Source: Fennellomyces sp. T-0311
Taxonomy: Eukaryota; Mucoromycota; Mucoromycetes; Mucorales; Lichtheimiaceae
Length of the DNA: 64,000 nt
Assembly: GCA_025266875.1 (NCBI GenBank)
Contig: JALLLT010000052.1
Span: 1 to 64,000 of the forward strand
Direction of reading: 5' to 3'
Shown here: positions 1 to 11,570 of the stretch, piece by piece
How the letters are laid out: each line of letters starts with the position of its first letter
Position numbering within the stretch: position 1 is the first letter of the stretch
Position numbers and translations under genes: made by a program
The notes under the pieces: model-generated
What the model was told of the DNA's origin: nothing
Databases searched by the model: none
Seen by the model: the letters and a program-made list of their open reading frames with translations, nothing else

Positions 1-175
1 AGTATGGCAACAAAAAAAAAAAAAAACTCACCTTAAGCTCCAGAGTGGAATAGTTGACTTGACCGGAAGAGAGTTGATGCTCAACGCGCAGTAGATCTGG
101 TTTATATATACGGACCAATAGCTGTGCTTAAATAATGGTACTTCCCTTTTCCGGGGACCCTTTTTTTTTTCTGAA

Positions 176-375
176 CTACCTCAAAAGCCAGCGGTAAAGA
201 CCAGGGAACAGAATCTGTTACCTCAAAGCACAACGGTAATAAAGCAGGTAACAAAATCTGTTACCTCAAAAGGCCCAGCGGTAACAAGCCAAGTAACAAA
301 TATGTTATCTCAAAAGCGCAGCGGTAACAAACGAGGTAACAGAATTTGTTACCTCAAAGGCCACAGCGGTAACGA
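176..375. repeat. Tandem repeat, 42-44 bp unit, about 4.6 copies
   Basis: Successive units begin near 176, 218, 261, 305 and 349. Each starts with a variant of TTACCTCAAA, continues with CAGCGGTAA and ends with GTAACARAATNTG. The copies differ by a few substitutions and 1-2 bp of length, so this is a diverged minisatellite. A 70-codon open frame across it is a product of the repeat and is not called as a gene. Confidence 0.85.
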
Positions 376-607
376 TCAGTACGCTTCGGGTTTTACTATA
401 AGGAAATATCCGCTTTCAAAGTTGATGATCAAGTTTATACGCAGAGTCTTCAATAAAAAGTACGCGTCACGCGCTGGTTGGCGATGGTATGCTATGATCA
501 TGATACGATCTTGAGCTTTTAACTTCCCGGATCACATGTTTTGATCCCTGGCTTTTTGGTCTGCTTAATTTTAGCAGTAGCTGATCTGCACGAAAGAGAA
601 AGCGATA

Positions 608-779
608 CAGTGGACGCTTTATATAACGATATGATGGTGCATCGAAAATTATATCGTTATATCAAAATATCCTTATATAAAATGGGATTTGGCAGTGATT
701 ACCGTTTCGGTGCATCGAAAATTGTATCCTTATATCGAATTATCGTTATATAAAACATCATTATATGAAGCGGCCACTG
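608..779. mobile_element. 172 bp TA-flanked inverted-repeat element (pogo/mariner-like MITE)
   Basis: The left end reads CAGTGGACGCTTTATATAA and the right end, reverse-complemented, reads CAGTGGCCGCTTCATATAA. Both ends are flanked by TA (606-607 and 780-781), the target duplication typical of Tc1/mariner and pogo transposons. A motif GGTGCATCGAAAATT occurs twice inside (about 636 and 709). There is no room for a transposase, so it would be non-autonomous. The family name is inferred only from the CAGTG terminus and the TA sites. Confidence 0.75.
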
Positions 780-781
780 TA

Positions 782-3700
782 AATGTTGCAGGATTATGCC
801 AGGATTCTATCTGACTGTCAATGTGGCAAGCAATGCGTCTATGATGAATACAAAATAAAAGCTATCTATTGTGGAATACACCGGATGAATGAAAACAATG
901 TGCGTCACTGATATGCCAGTGTAATCAGAGCTACAGAATCCCCATGCAGTGAATGATGTAGATGACAATGAGTGGAGTCATTGATTATTGTACAACAGTT
1001 GTTGGCGCTGCGTGTGTACTTGAAGAAAAGAGCAATTGGCTTGGCCCTTCTACGTTTTGTATAAGAATGACCTGTTGCAAAGTAACGTTGTCACGCTTTA
1101 CTCATGGTTTCATACAATGAAAGTGGTTTATTGTCAAAAAAATGATGTTCTCTCAACATGGCCGTATTTTTGGTGTTTGACACGTAGCTGTGTCGTGCAA
1201 TCCTATTGTGCAGATGATGGCTCACATAAAAGTTATTCCCGGCAATTTGGACCATTAATAAGCACAGTTGGAAACAAAGTATATGTTTGGTTTTCGATTG
1301 CATAAGCGGCATAAAGTTGCAAGTGTAAAACGCCATTCTGTTTCACTCGGCGTGTTCCCTGGCCATCGAACTCTAAAATGGTAGTTTGTTTGTTGGTCAC
1401 ACACAATAGAAAAGTAGCTTGAAATATTTACCTGGAGCAACAACTTGTTGCACTGGGCTCTGTGCCCATCAACAACAATGGATGCATGCTATTGTAAAAC
1501 AAAAAAGGATCAATAGTAGGGGAGTATGTGGGAATGTGGAAGGGGTGTGGTCGCCAAGGCGACCCTGACACAAGGCTTGGTAAGCCACTGCTTGGTCTTG
1601 TTCAAGTCGCGTATCACCTGCGTATCATAATCCCAAGCAAAACGATGCCTCACTTTTTCGCCTTGAACGGGCCAACCGTAGTGTCAGGGTTTCGGGTTGG
1701 CTCTTCTCACTGGCGCATACTGTTTCTCCCAATGTTTTATCGCTCCTGAGCTTGTGGAAGCGAAGGGTGGGGGAAAGAAATCCGTGGAGTTGGGAACAAC
1801 AGTCGGGAACACTGGACAAAGCACCCTCCAACTACCCTCCACAGAACCCTCGAACATGCTACGGCAGTTTTCCAGATCCATACTGGCGGAGCCTTGCGCC
1901 CTTTTGCCACAGGTCACACGTGAGCGTTGCTCGGCTTACATATTGCATATGCCATGCGACAACTACCAGTACAAATCTGTACTGGCAAACCGGCAGACAT
2001 GACCCGTGCTTTCGTTCAGCTGCCTGCAACTCGGATGCGCGGCCGTTCACTGGGATCTAAGCACAAGATAAATCACGTTTAAGTAATCATACAGGCAAAA
2101 GGAATGCCAAAGAGGATCAGCAACTAACCCGATTGCGACGATTGCTTCGTTGGGTCCTCGCGGTTTTACTCCTTTGGACGGTATACGATGGTCGCCTCGT
2201 CTAGAGATGCTGTGAGTTAGAACGGTACTCACGTGTCATTATGTTCTTCATTACCTTTGCCCTTGCATCCTTTCTAAACTCTGCTCTGCCAAAGAAACAC
2301 GTTTTAGTTATAACCATTTGCTGTCATTGTACCTTGCGATCCAAGTTGGGCGACGCCATTCGCTGACACCAAGGGACAATGCTGCCTGTCCGGCTGCCGA
2401 GCGTTGATCTACTCTACAATTCAAAAGGCATGAGAACAAAAACCCACGTAAAAACACCGAGGACACACGTTAATAACACTTACCTTTTGAACTGCCAGAG
2501 ACTGGCTTGCAAGCTGGGGATCCTTTGCTTCTTGCCTCGATCAACAATGACCTTTCCAAATGAAGAGCAATTAGCTTACTGTCTTGGCTGCAAAGCCACC
2601 CCGTTCTGCTTACATACCAAAAGATCTGCATCCATCGCCAGCAAAGTTGACATGGCGGGAAAAAAAGAAGCATGTGACGAAAGCGGCAATTCTTGCATAA
2701 CGACAACTATTTTAATCACCGAGCAACGACAGTCCCTAGCATCGTCATCGTTGCCTAGTAAAAAAAAAAAGCTGTATTGTTTCCATGCTACAGTATACGG
2801 ATGAAACCATAGCAATTTGTTGAATACAGTGATCTTTTTTTTTCCTTGTACCTTAATTTCTTTCGTTCCTGGTTTAGCCTGAAATAAGAGTGCCCGTGCT
2901 CCGAGCGGGATGTTGTTTAGCCAAAACTTGTTCAAGAAACGTTATCCTCGCTTTTTCTTTGCACGTTTTATGCCTATTTTTCTACCACGGTCCACTGCAA
3001 AAGTTAGCTGCATCGAGTGAAAAAGCTTTTACAAGGCAAAGCATGTGGCTGGAGCATGTTTTTCTTGCACAAACAGCCATGGTGCGATGCCATCGAATAG
3101 CGAGCCTTTTTAATGAAAGTCTGCTTATAAAATGTATCAGGATTGGAAGCAGTAGCAAAATAAGTGAAGCACAATTTTTTTGTCATAATAAAATCTCACG
3201 CACATACACGGTTTCTTCATATTACACTTGTCTACTTATCAGAAAAAAATTTGGCCCAGGCACAGGTCCCAGAATTCCGTGACGTGTCCCTGTAAGCATG
3301 AAAGGCAGTGGTGTGCAAAAGTAACTTTCTATCACAACGTCCGGACGAGCCCATTGGTAATAATCAGGTAAGCTGGTGTCATGACTTTGCCACGTCAATG
3401 GACCTAGTTTGTTGCTTTCCCGGGTGCCATTTTCCTGCCATCATGGACTTTCTTTAATCTTTCAGTTTTCATAAACTCATTTCCCTCTTTCATTTACAGA
3501 TATTTCTTGTGATCATTCAAACGAATACTGCGCGCCAAGAGGACAAGGTGTGGTCCAGGCAATGAGGATTCAAGAAGTAGGATGAGGGCGCGGACGAGCG
3601 GTGGAGAATGGAGTAAACGTCACTCCACAAGCTGCTCTGCCGCTTGGGTAACAGAGGCGGACGAATCCTTGGACCGTCCCATCATTGTGGGCTGTGGGAA

Positions 3701-6700
3701 TATGTGGGAATACGCATATTGAAACGGTTTAAGGGCGTCTCGACGATCTCAATCATGCATGGGCACAGGTAAAGTAGGTGCGCTTAGGCTGTTGATAGTT
3801 CAAAACGGCTAGACTTTTACGCCAAGACGAGTGATCACCACCACCATCAGCAACAGCATCAGCAGCGGCCGTCTCGGGGTAGCACCAAACACTGCTCTGA
3901 AGGGGCACTGTTACGCTTCAATGGGAAGGGAATGGATTCGACAATGACTCTGCTATACGGGCGTGGATGTTAGGGGGTAGGGAAGCAATGAGCGTTCGCC
4001 TTCATGCGCTGCTTCCTGGCCACAGCAATACTGTTGTTGTGCCAGAAGACGCGCTATGGGTAAGAGCTTTCGCTACCCGTTCGAGAACACGTGTACCTTG
4101 TGTATTATCAAATAAACTCGTCCTATGCAAATCTAAACTTATCATGACTCGCTGCTTATCATACCAGTATAACAAATCGTCTTTAGTCCTTGCATCCCTC
4201 CATCATCCGCCACTGAGCACCACTGAGCAACATACCCCACCTCTTAATATACTTTGATCCGTAAACATCTGCCACAAATCGAACCTCTCATCCTGCAGCC
4301 GTACATTGTCGACTTATCGCTCGCCCATATCCCTGAATCCTTGACACCCATATTGACACCCATATTGACCAATCTTGCCATCCTCATCACTGTGTACCCA
4401 ACCTTTCAACCCTGCATAACAATAACCCGCATCATCGCATACCCGTATCATCTCATCAGATGGATAACTTGACCGAATTGTTATTTATTTGGTTATGTTT
4501 TATCTCCTGGAGCGGGTACCCAACACACCACTGCTTTGTTATTGTGATATTTGTTGGATCCTGCAAACAATTGATAAATGTTTCATAACCTGCGCGGATA
4601 TCTTCATTGGTGGCACTAAACAACGCCTAATCAAGTCTTAAGTCCACTTCATTCCACATGATCCAAATACTTCCGATTCAGGTACTGTTTTGTTTTATGT
4701 GTATACAAGTTGGACCGGTACCTAATAATGCGGTGTTTGTTCCCTTGAGTAAGAGCATAAAATGATTTCTCACGATGCAGTGAAGTGTATACGGAACGGC
4801 GTGGCTCCTTACATTAGCCTGAAACACCGAACTGGCAAAGCAAATACTGGGACGTGCTATATGAGCATTTATTTTATATCGTTCAATGTATGTAACCCAA
4901 ATCTTATATAATCTATTAATTTTCTTATTTCTACAATGACACTACATAAGTGAAAGGTCTTAGCGAGTAATAGCAGTTTAACTGGTGTGGGGTTTAGGTG
5001 AAAGCAATGATGTTAGATTTCGTTATGCAAGGGGATGTGTGGGTACTTGGCTTTTGTTTCAGTCGAGTTGCTTTTGTTCCCAATGGATTGGGATAGTCGC
5101 TTATCATGTATCATGTTTCATGTATTATGTACCACAAAACTGGGCTTCTGTTGCTTTGTTATTGTTGAAGGTACCAAGATACCGGTAAGCATAATTTAAT
5201 CGGGGACCCGGATGTAAGGATTGCCTCGATTTAGTATAATATTGACAACGGAGTGGTCTCGGTCGAGACCTCGTTCGGCTTGTTTATGAAAGATGCCAAC
5301 ATGTTTACTCCTTTGGCAAAGGCGTGTCCGGAAGTAACCGGGATGAGCGATCAACTGGTTGCGATCCAGTGGCGTGAAATTCGAAAAAGCATGAGTATAT
5401 AAACGCCTTGATGTCTGTTACTTTTTTATCTGTTTTCTCCATCCTTTCCCATTGTTACCCAGTTACTTTGAGCCCTTGGTACATACATCCACTTCGTTCT
5501 GTCAACTGCATTCTGTTGGAATGCAATGGCTTAACGTTGCTTTTAAGGTATGTAGTAGACATATGGAGGTAATGATAATTGTATCAACTTACGTAACTTG
5601 TTTAAAAAATACTTATATGCGAACGACTCCACAGATTGGTGCGGTGCTTCTTTTCTGTCCTTGGTGCCGCGTTTCTGCCTTCTGCCTTCTGCCTTCTGCC
5701 GTTTCTCTTGTTTTGCTGCCCGTTTGACGTGCGTTAATTGCTCAATTCAAATGTGAACAGCCTCCCTGATTGCGACTACGGTACGTAGATTTTAACTCTT
5801 CATTCCAGGTGTAAATTTCTCATTAGATTTTTATAGCTGCACACTCTACGATTTACGATGTGTCAAGCGGGTCAGATACTATAAGTGACATTAGTGGGTA
5901 AGGACTATCTTTCGTGTAAAGATGAAGCATCTGATACTTATTTTTACTTCACTGTTAACTACATTGTTTATCCCATTGATCTTTCAGTTATCCTGACCTT
6001 GTATCCATTCTCTGCCACTGTTCTATTTCGACATGTACGATTTTACTGCTGTGGCACAATGATTGATGGCTTGGGTTAGTTATATTTCTCTTTTGCTGAC
6101 TTGTGGCAGTATGAATTAATCCAGTTGTTTAGAATAGATATGTTACTTTGATTACACTGACCCAGCCAAGGCCGGTCCAGGATATTTGCTTATGGTGTAC
6201 AGCGCATATATTGCATTTTGTGATTTGCTTGGGTTATACTCGCATGTGTCCTTCAACATTCTTGGTGCCTTTCAGTATGGATACGACATTACGTTTTTTC
6301 TCGAGTTCTGGAATTCCTGATCGAAGGTTGATTGCTCTTTCTTTGCTTGTGATGACAGTTGCTCCTGCCTGGTTATTTTCACGTCCGTGTTTGTCGACTG
6401 CTGCGCCTTGCGATTGTTCCCAAATAGGCAGTGCTGGTTAGTTTCTAGGCGGGCGATACTGCTCATTTATTGTGGTTTTCCTTGTCGCTGCCTACCACCG
6501 TTCAAGCCCTTGTTTTATTACTGCGGTTACTGGGATATTGCAATTTAGACCAAGATTTTTGGTCACAACCTTGGTGATATCAAGTCCTTCTGCTGTGGTA
6601 CCCGTCATTGATATCTAGCCTCTCTCAAGCTGTTACTACGGCTATTTACTGATATATTGGCGCTGATTGTTGTCCGGATTTGGTCAAACTGCGTGCTCCT

Positions 6701-9440
6701 CGCTGTTTTTTCTTGCAATACCGATACCGTTGATCGGTCACTATCCAATTTTTTCAAGGCATTACTTGGCGTTCTTTCCTGCGATGGTATTCCTATGCTC
6801 GCAGTTCCTTATCGCTGATCCGCATATGGATGATAACACGTACTTGCCATGTTTTCTTGTACTGACACTTACTTTCGAGCGATATCGACCATACCCTTAT
6901 CTCGGCTGTACATGCGCAGGGGTTTTTTGATATATCATGTACGGTGCACCATTATCAATGGGTGGAGTTGTTGGATTATGGGTGAGCAATATGAATGTAT
7001 ATTGGCTTTATATCATAATTGCTTTTCTTATAGAAACTTTATAATTAGTAAGTGTATGCTCGTAGTATACCAACGAAGCGGAGAGAAAGAAAAGGTGGCG
7101 GGTGAGGGAGCGTTGAGGTATAGTAATTAGGGGTCTAGGGTAAAGGGTTTAGTTTTTTCTTGCTTGCGGGTTACGTTGTTCTTGCGATGATGCTATAATG
7201 ACATGGGTGCCAATGTTATGCTCTTCCAGCTTGTCCCTGTGCCTCCTATTCCTAGTATCGCGTTTGTAAAACATAATTGAATTATAAATAAAATCCTTGT
7301 TTATTTAATTAAAATATAATCGTTTTATTACGTCTCTCTTTGCAGCTGTTTGCACGCAAGTCCGCTTGTTGCCTTATGACACTTATAAGGCCTCTTTAAC
7401 CCTCTACCTTTGTGTTGCTTTTGTTAGTTACTTAAAATTCGATCGTCAATCTTAATAAAAGCCGCTTTTTGCCATACATTATGCTTCCTGCCTTCTATAA
7501 ACGCTAAAGTGCCGTTCCTTTGCGCGTGCCGCGTGATTGCTTAGCCGTATTGCTGCCCAATTGCTTTCTTGTCGCTCCAAGTAAAGATTTGCGTTTGTTT
7601 GTAACGGCAATCTTCTAGAAGCCTCCCTAATCTGCAAAAATGTTAATGTACGACGCTGCGCTATATGATATACCGCGCTCTCTGTAATATACATCATTTC
7701 AACCCATGAAGAGCTTTTTAGGACATTTCTATGGTCGCGCTAGCAAAAAAAGTCGATTTGACTGAATGTCACCTTCCGTAACCTCTTTTCTGCGCGATTC
7801 AGATCTCCTAGACCATTTTTCAACTTATAAACTTTGCACTTTTTTTCTTCTCTTTTTTTCATGAAAATTTGGCTAACATTTTCCAACCCCCCAAGTTTTG
7901 GCGAATTGCCAGAACATTCGTTTGGGATATATAAGGCACGTCGCACCATCGAGATCTCTGTCTGGCCCAATTTTGGACGCTGGCTATTGTAGCCTTCTGC
8001 ATAAACACCTCCAGCTGCTGCCACCTTGGCTTTTACGCACATCATCGAAAAACGCCCACTTCTTCATACTAAACCGCGCCTTTCTCTTCAATTCATGGTT
8101 AAATAAATCGACCCCATCTTTCCACGGCTTTTGAAACCTTTAAACGCTTGCTTGTATATAGTATTAATATATTACACGAGCGGCTCCTAATATTTATCCA
8201 GGCAGTTGGTGTTTTGTCGCTGCAATGCCTTCACAGCTAGGTTACCACACAATGATAAAATCACGCTGCATGCTACTCCACGTTCAATATGCGTCTGCTA
8301 AAGGAAATCAACTGTAGCGCAAGTAGTTGTCCCTTGTTGCAAAAAAGTGTGTCATTATGGTTGAGCATAATTGTTATGATTTCAAGTTTAAGAACCACTT
8401 TTTGCAGCATTGGCACGACATCTAATATGACGCAAAGTAAGCAAGACTTATACGGTATCGGAATACAGGAAAACACATCAAGAAATAACGGTACCGCCGC
8501 CTATGAGCTCTCACTTGCAGAACTAACCCTTCGTTAAATTTCCTCGATTGTTGCCATCTGTCTACAGTATACACTGAATGACTACATGGATATACACCAC
8601 GCGTACCATACATATATCACGCCCGATCTGCAATGATGCTGTGGGTAAATGATGGAAAATCTGCGCCTTGATAGTTAACTTCTGTATGTTTATGTTCACC
8701 GCACGCCAGAACTCATTCCTTTATCGAGCCAAGTCATTAAGTACAGCAATCACTCGTATACGACTTCTGAACATGTTCCTTGCAAAGTCCAGATTTGTGA
8801 GATGCAGGCATCACCTTCTTCTGCGCTTGCTTCTTTGCTCTCAGCGCGTCGATTTGCATTGTCTTATCACTCGGATCGTCATCCTTGTGGTGTCCAGGAG
8901 TTATGCTTGGATAAGAATTCAAATACCGAGAATTGCACTCAGCTTGATAAGCATTCAGAATCATGGATGGTACTACGTACCTGTACACATAGAACAATAG
9001 CAGTAGAATAGTATATAAGCTTTATTGAATGGATAGTAGAACGAGACCTGATATTCAGAATAAATCCGTGTCTCAAAGGATTCCTATATGTCTTTATATT
9101 CCTACTATCATTTACATCCTTCCTCCACCTTGAAGCACTCAGCAAGTGGGCCAAAATTGCAGGCTGCAGACTGTTGTGCAGCACTCATCAAGAAAGATCC
9201 TTTTTGTTTAAGTAAGTATTAAACCTAATTGTCCTGATAATCTCACGCAGTAAATTCTATTGCATACGTTATCCTTCTCTCCAAGCGGCACAGACGCGAA
9301 CAGAAGCTTTTCCTAGAGAACTTGACAATTAAGAGAGTTTCAGTTGTGTCAAAAATATATGTTGAACATGTTCGTTTTATGTGAAGGTCACTTCGCATTC
9401 GTCACAATGAACATTCAACTACATCAAAATCGATCATCTG
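782..9440. other. Long gene-poor stretch
   Basis: I find no supportable gene here. Open frames are 60-140 codons, overlap on both strands, and show no recognisable domain, conserved motif or splice-linked continuation. Local features include a small perfect palindrome GGTCTCGGTCGAGACC near 5260, a short TTCTGCC repeat near 5680-5700, and long AT-rich tracts around 7270-7320. A lineage-specific or non-coding transcript cannot be excluded by reading alone. Confidence 0.6.
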
Positions 9441-10880
9441 TTACCAATCAGCAATCCTATCATCATGTGCTTTAATCGATAAGCATCGCAAGCTGCTTGC
9501 AAAGATGCGGAATGTCTGTTTCACTCCAATGCTGTTGTGAAAGAGATGGGAGAGGACGGGTTGTGAAAATACGAAGGTTATTTCAGCTGATTGAATTCGC
9601 ATTGGCAGACAACTTGCTTGGCGCTTATTGTTCAGGCGTCTGAAACCGGCAAACTCGAATGAAAGGTTCAGTGATTTGAATGTATCATTGTTTCTATATA
9701 TCAAAGGAGCGATTTTAACACGGTCTCGTTTGGAATCCTATTTGTTGAATATGTATTTGCTCCTCAGACGTTTGAAGTACGTGTAGTGCTTATCCAAACG
9801 TTCCAGCACTCCTGTGCGATGTCCTGACACGATCAGTGACATAACTCTGGGGCAATAAGTAGCGGCTATCTCGGCAAATCCACCGCGGGATATATATAGA
9901 TGTCCAACGTTGTCAATCGGTAGTTGGAGGATGGTGGAGGCAGTAATTAGTAAATGGTGGTAGGTCTGAAGCATACGCGTAGGAGCTGCAACTCGGTGCA
10001 TTGTGAGAGTATCGTATCCAAGGGTAACGGAATGTTGCTTTGGTCTCAAGGTTCGCCGCCATGGAAAAAAAATCTCCTGAAAGAGACAATACGAGCTTGT
10101 CAACGAGTCTCCAAATAGCTGTATCAATTATAGTACATCCATTTCCTCTTCATTATTTTTCCTTCAATCCACTCTCGAGTCCTATAGAAGAGCAGTTGCA
10201 GTAAATCAGCCCAGCGGTACAGAAGGTATCCGCCCATTTACTACTTTGATGTTCGTGCACTGCTGGGAAACCGGCTTCGCTTGCAATACCAAGGTTCCTC
10301 TTGATTGGATAATCACCTTCAAATCACATTATGCATAGGTATGGCATAGTCCAAGCTTTGATATGTAAGCTCGGGCCATATCTCCTGGTATCTGGGAACT
10401 CCTCCAAAAAAACTAGTAGGTTGGTGTACCACACACTGAGTCAGCTCTTCGACACAGTGGCAAAGGTAAGGAATCGAGTTTCACTCGGTACCTTTACAAA
10501 GGTTCTGGATACAATTTCGGCAGAAAGCTTGTCGACGAAAACGAATCTTCGATTGAGTACCTCTTTTCCTGATTTCCGTTTTTCCTGTAACAGTGGCAGT
10601 CAGATGAAGATAAAGCAAGTAGGCCAGGTTCATATATGTCCAACGCAGCCTGCTGTTGGCCCTGCACCGGATATATTTCGCCCGCTACATGGTGGCTTTC
10701 CGCAGCTTGTAGTGGCTTTCTAATGACTTTCAGCATGCCCTATATGACGGCTGTGAACTTTGCTTTGCTGATAAAGGGGCTTGCATGTGCAATAAGCCAT
10801 GAGATACATCCATCGCAGAGGAGACCAGGATCAAAGGTGGTTTGTGCAATTGTGTCATTTTTGGCAGATTTCGTGTCAGT
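9441..10880 (-). pseudogene. Decayed F-box/TPR/LRR-family gene
   Basis: Minus-strand fragments in more than one frame line up in the order of the relic at 14695-16740. A TPR-like segment lies at 10494-10860 (SKAKFTAV, then AAESHHVAGEIYPVQGQQQA ending in ALDIYE), comparable to AAGYLRAREALASQGKHQNA followed by ITIYE in the other relic. Leucine-rich segments follow at 9738-10127 and 9441-9704 (TFKSLNLSFEFAGFRRLNN, LRCLSIKAHD). Stops and frame changes separate them and I cannot build an intact protein. Intact relatives would be expected to use the F-box to join an SCF ubiquitin ligase and the repeats to hold a substrate. The family link is moderately sure; the exact limits are not. Confidence 0.5.
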
Positions 10881-10945
10881 GCAATGATTAAATAGTGTGT
10901 CTACGCATAATTTCTTTTATATAAACAATATCCTTTTACAACAAC

Positions 10946-11098
10946 CACTGTAAATAATTTTGGGTGAATGGTTTTTTGAAGTGGTTAATACATAAGCTTT
11001 CTTAACCACTTGAGTTGCTGAAAATCGTAGTACAAGCGGTTAAGCAGCTTATGTTTAACAATTGTAACCACTTTTAACCATCGAAATTGTTTGCAGTG
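10946..11098. mobile_element. 153 bp near-palindromic inverted-repeat element
   Basis: The element starts CACTGTAAATAATTTT and its other end, reverse-complemented, starts CACTGCAAACAATTT. The similarity runs almost to the centre with shared blocks ATGGTT, AAGTGGTTA, ACATAAGCT and TTAACC. The whole unit could fold as an imperfect hairpin, as foldback MITEs do. A target duplication is not clear; at most AAC lies on both sides. It has no coding capacity. Confidence 0.6.
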
Positions 11099-11292
11099 AA
11101 CGTACTGAGTAAAGTTTACTGCTCGCCTTGACTGGTGTCACAGCCTCCACTTCGATAGTTTCACTGTACCATTTTATCTTCAAAGGACAATACTACATAC
11201 GGGACCTATGTTGAAAAGAGAATAGGATATTTATCATTCCGATCTAAATTATCGTGCTTCCTTGCCCTTCCAAAAGTTCGAATATATTGAAG

Positions 11293-11510
11293 GCGCGTTC
11301 GGGTGTAAAAGTCATTCTAAAAAGTCATTTTGGAAATATCGACTCTATCACTGAAAATGCATTTTGAAAAAGTAGGTCTGAGGTACTTTTGAGAAAGAAG
11401 TCATTCTGATTCAAAATGACAAATGGCACCCTAAAAAACTGTTTTGTGCAGAATGCATTTTCGCTCTTTTAAACTTATAAAATGCATTCTAGTGGTTACC
11501 CGAACACGCT
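11293..11510. mobile_element. 218 bp inverted-repeat element (possible hAT/Harbinger-type MITE)
   Basis: The left end is GCGCGTTCGGGTGT and the right end, reverse-complemented, is GAGCGTGTTCGGGTAAC. Inside, AATGCATTTT or close variants recur near both ends and in the middle (AAGTCATTCT, AAAATGCATT). The block sits just past the stop codon of the HET gene. Target duplications are ambiguous, so the superfamily is open. Confidence 0.55.
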
Positions 11511-11570
11511 CTAAAGTTTGGGTGAATACAATGACAGAACTGCTATATCATTGCCCAAGATGCAAGCATT

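Noticed and set aside
2121..2240. Possible tRNA-like fold
   Set aside because: No B-box GGTTCRANNCC and no matched acceptor stem; no tRNA was found in the window by eye.
2379..2804. 141-codon plus-strand frame
   Set aside because: No domain, odd composition, overlaps another frame of similar length on the opposite strand; chance frame in a gene-poor region.
6667..7130. Hydrophobic plus-strand frames suggesting a membrane protein
   Set aside because: The region is T-rich, which makes hydrophobic codons by chance; frames overlap and do not connect by introns.
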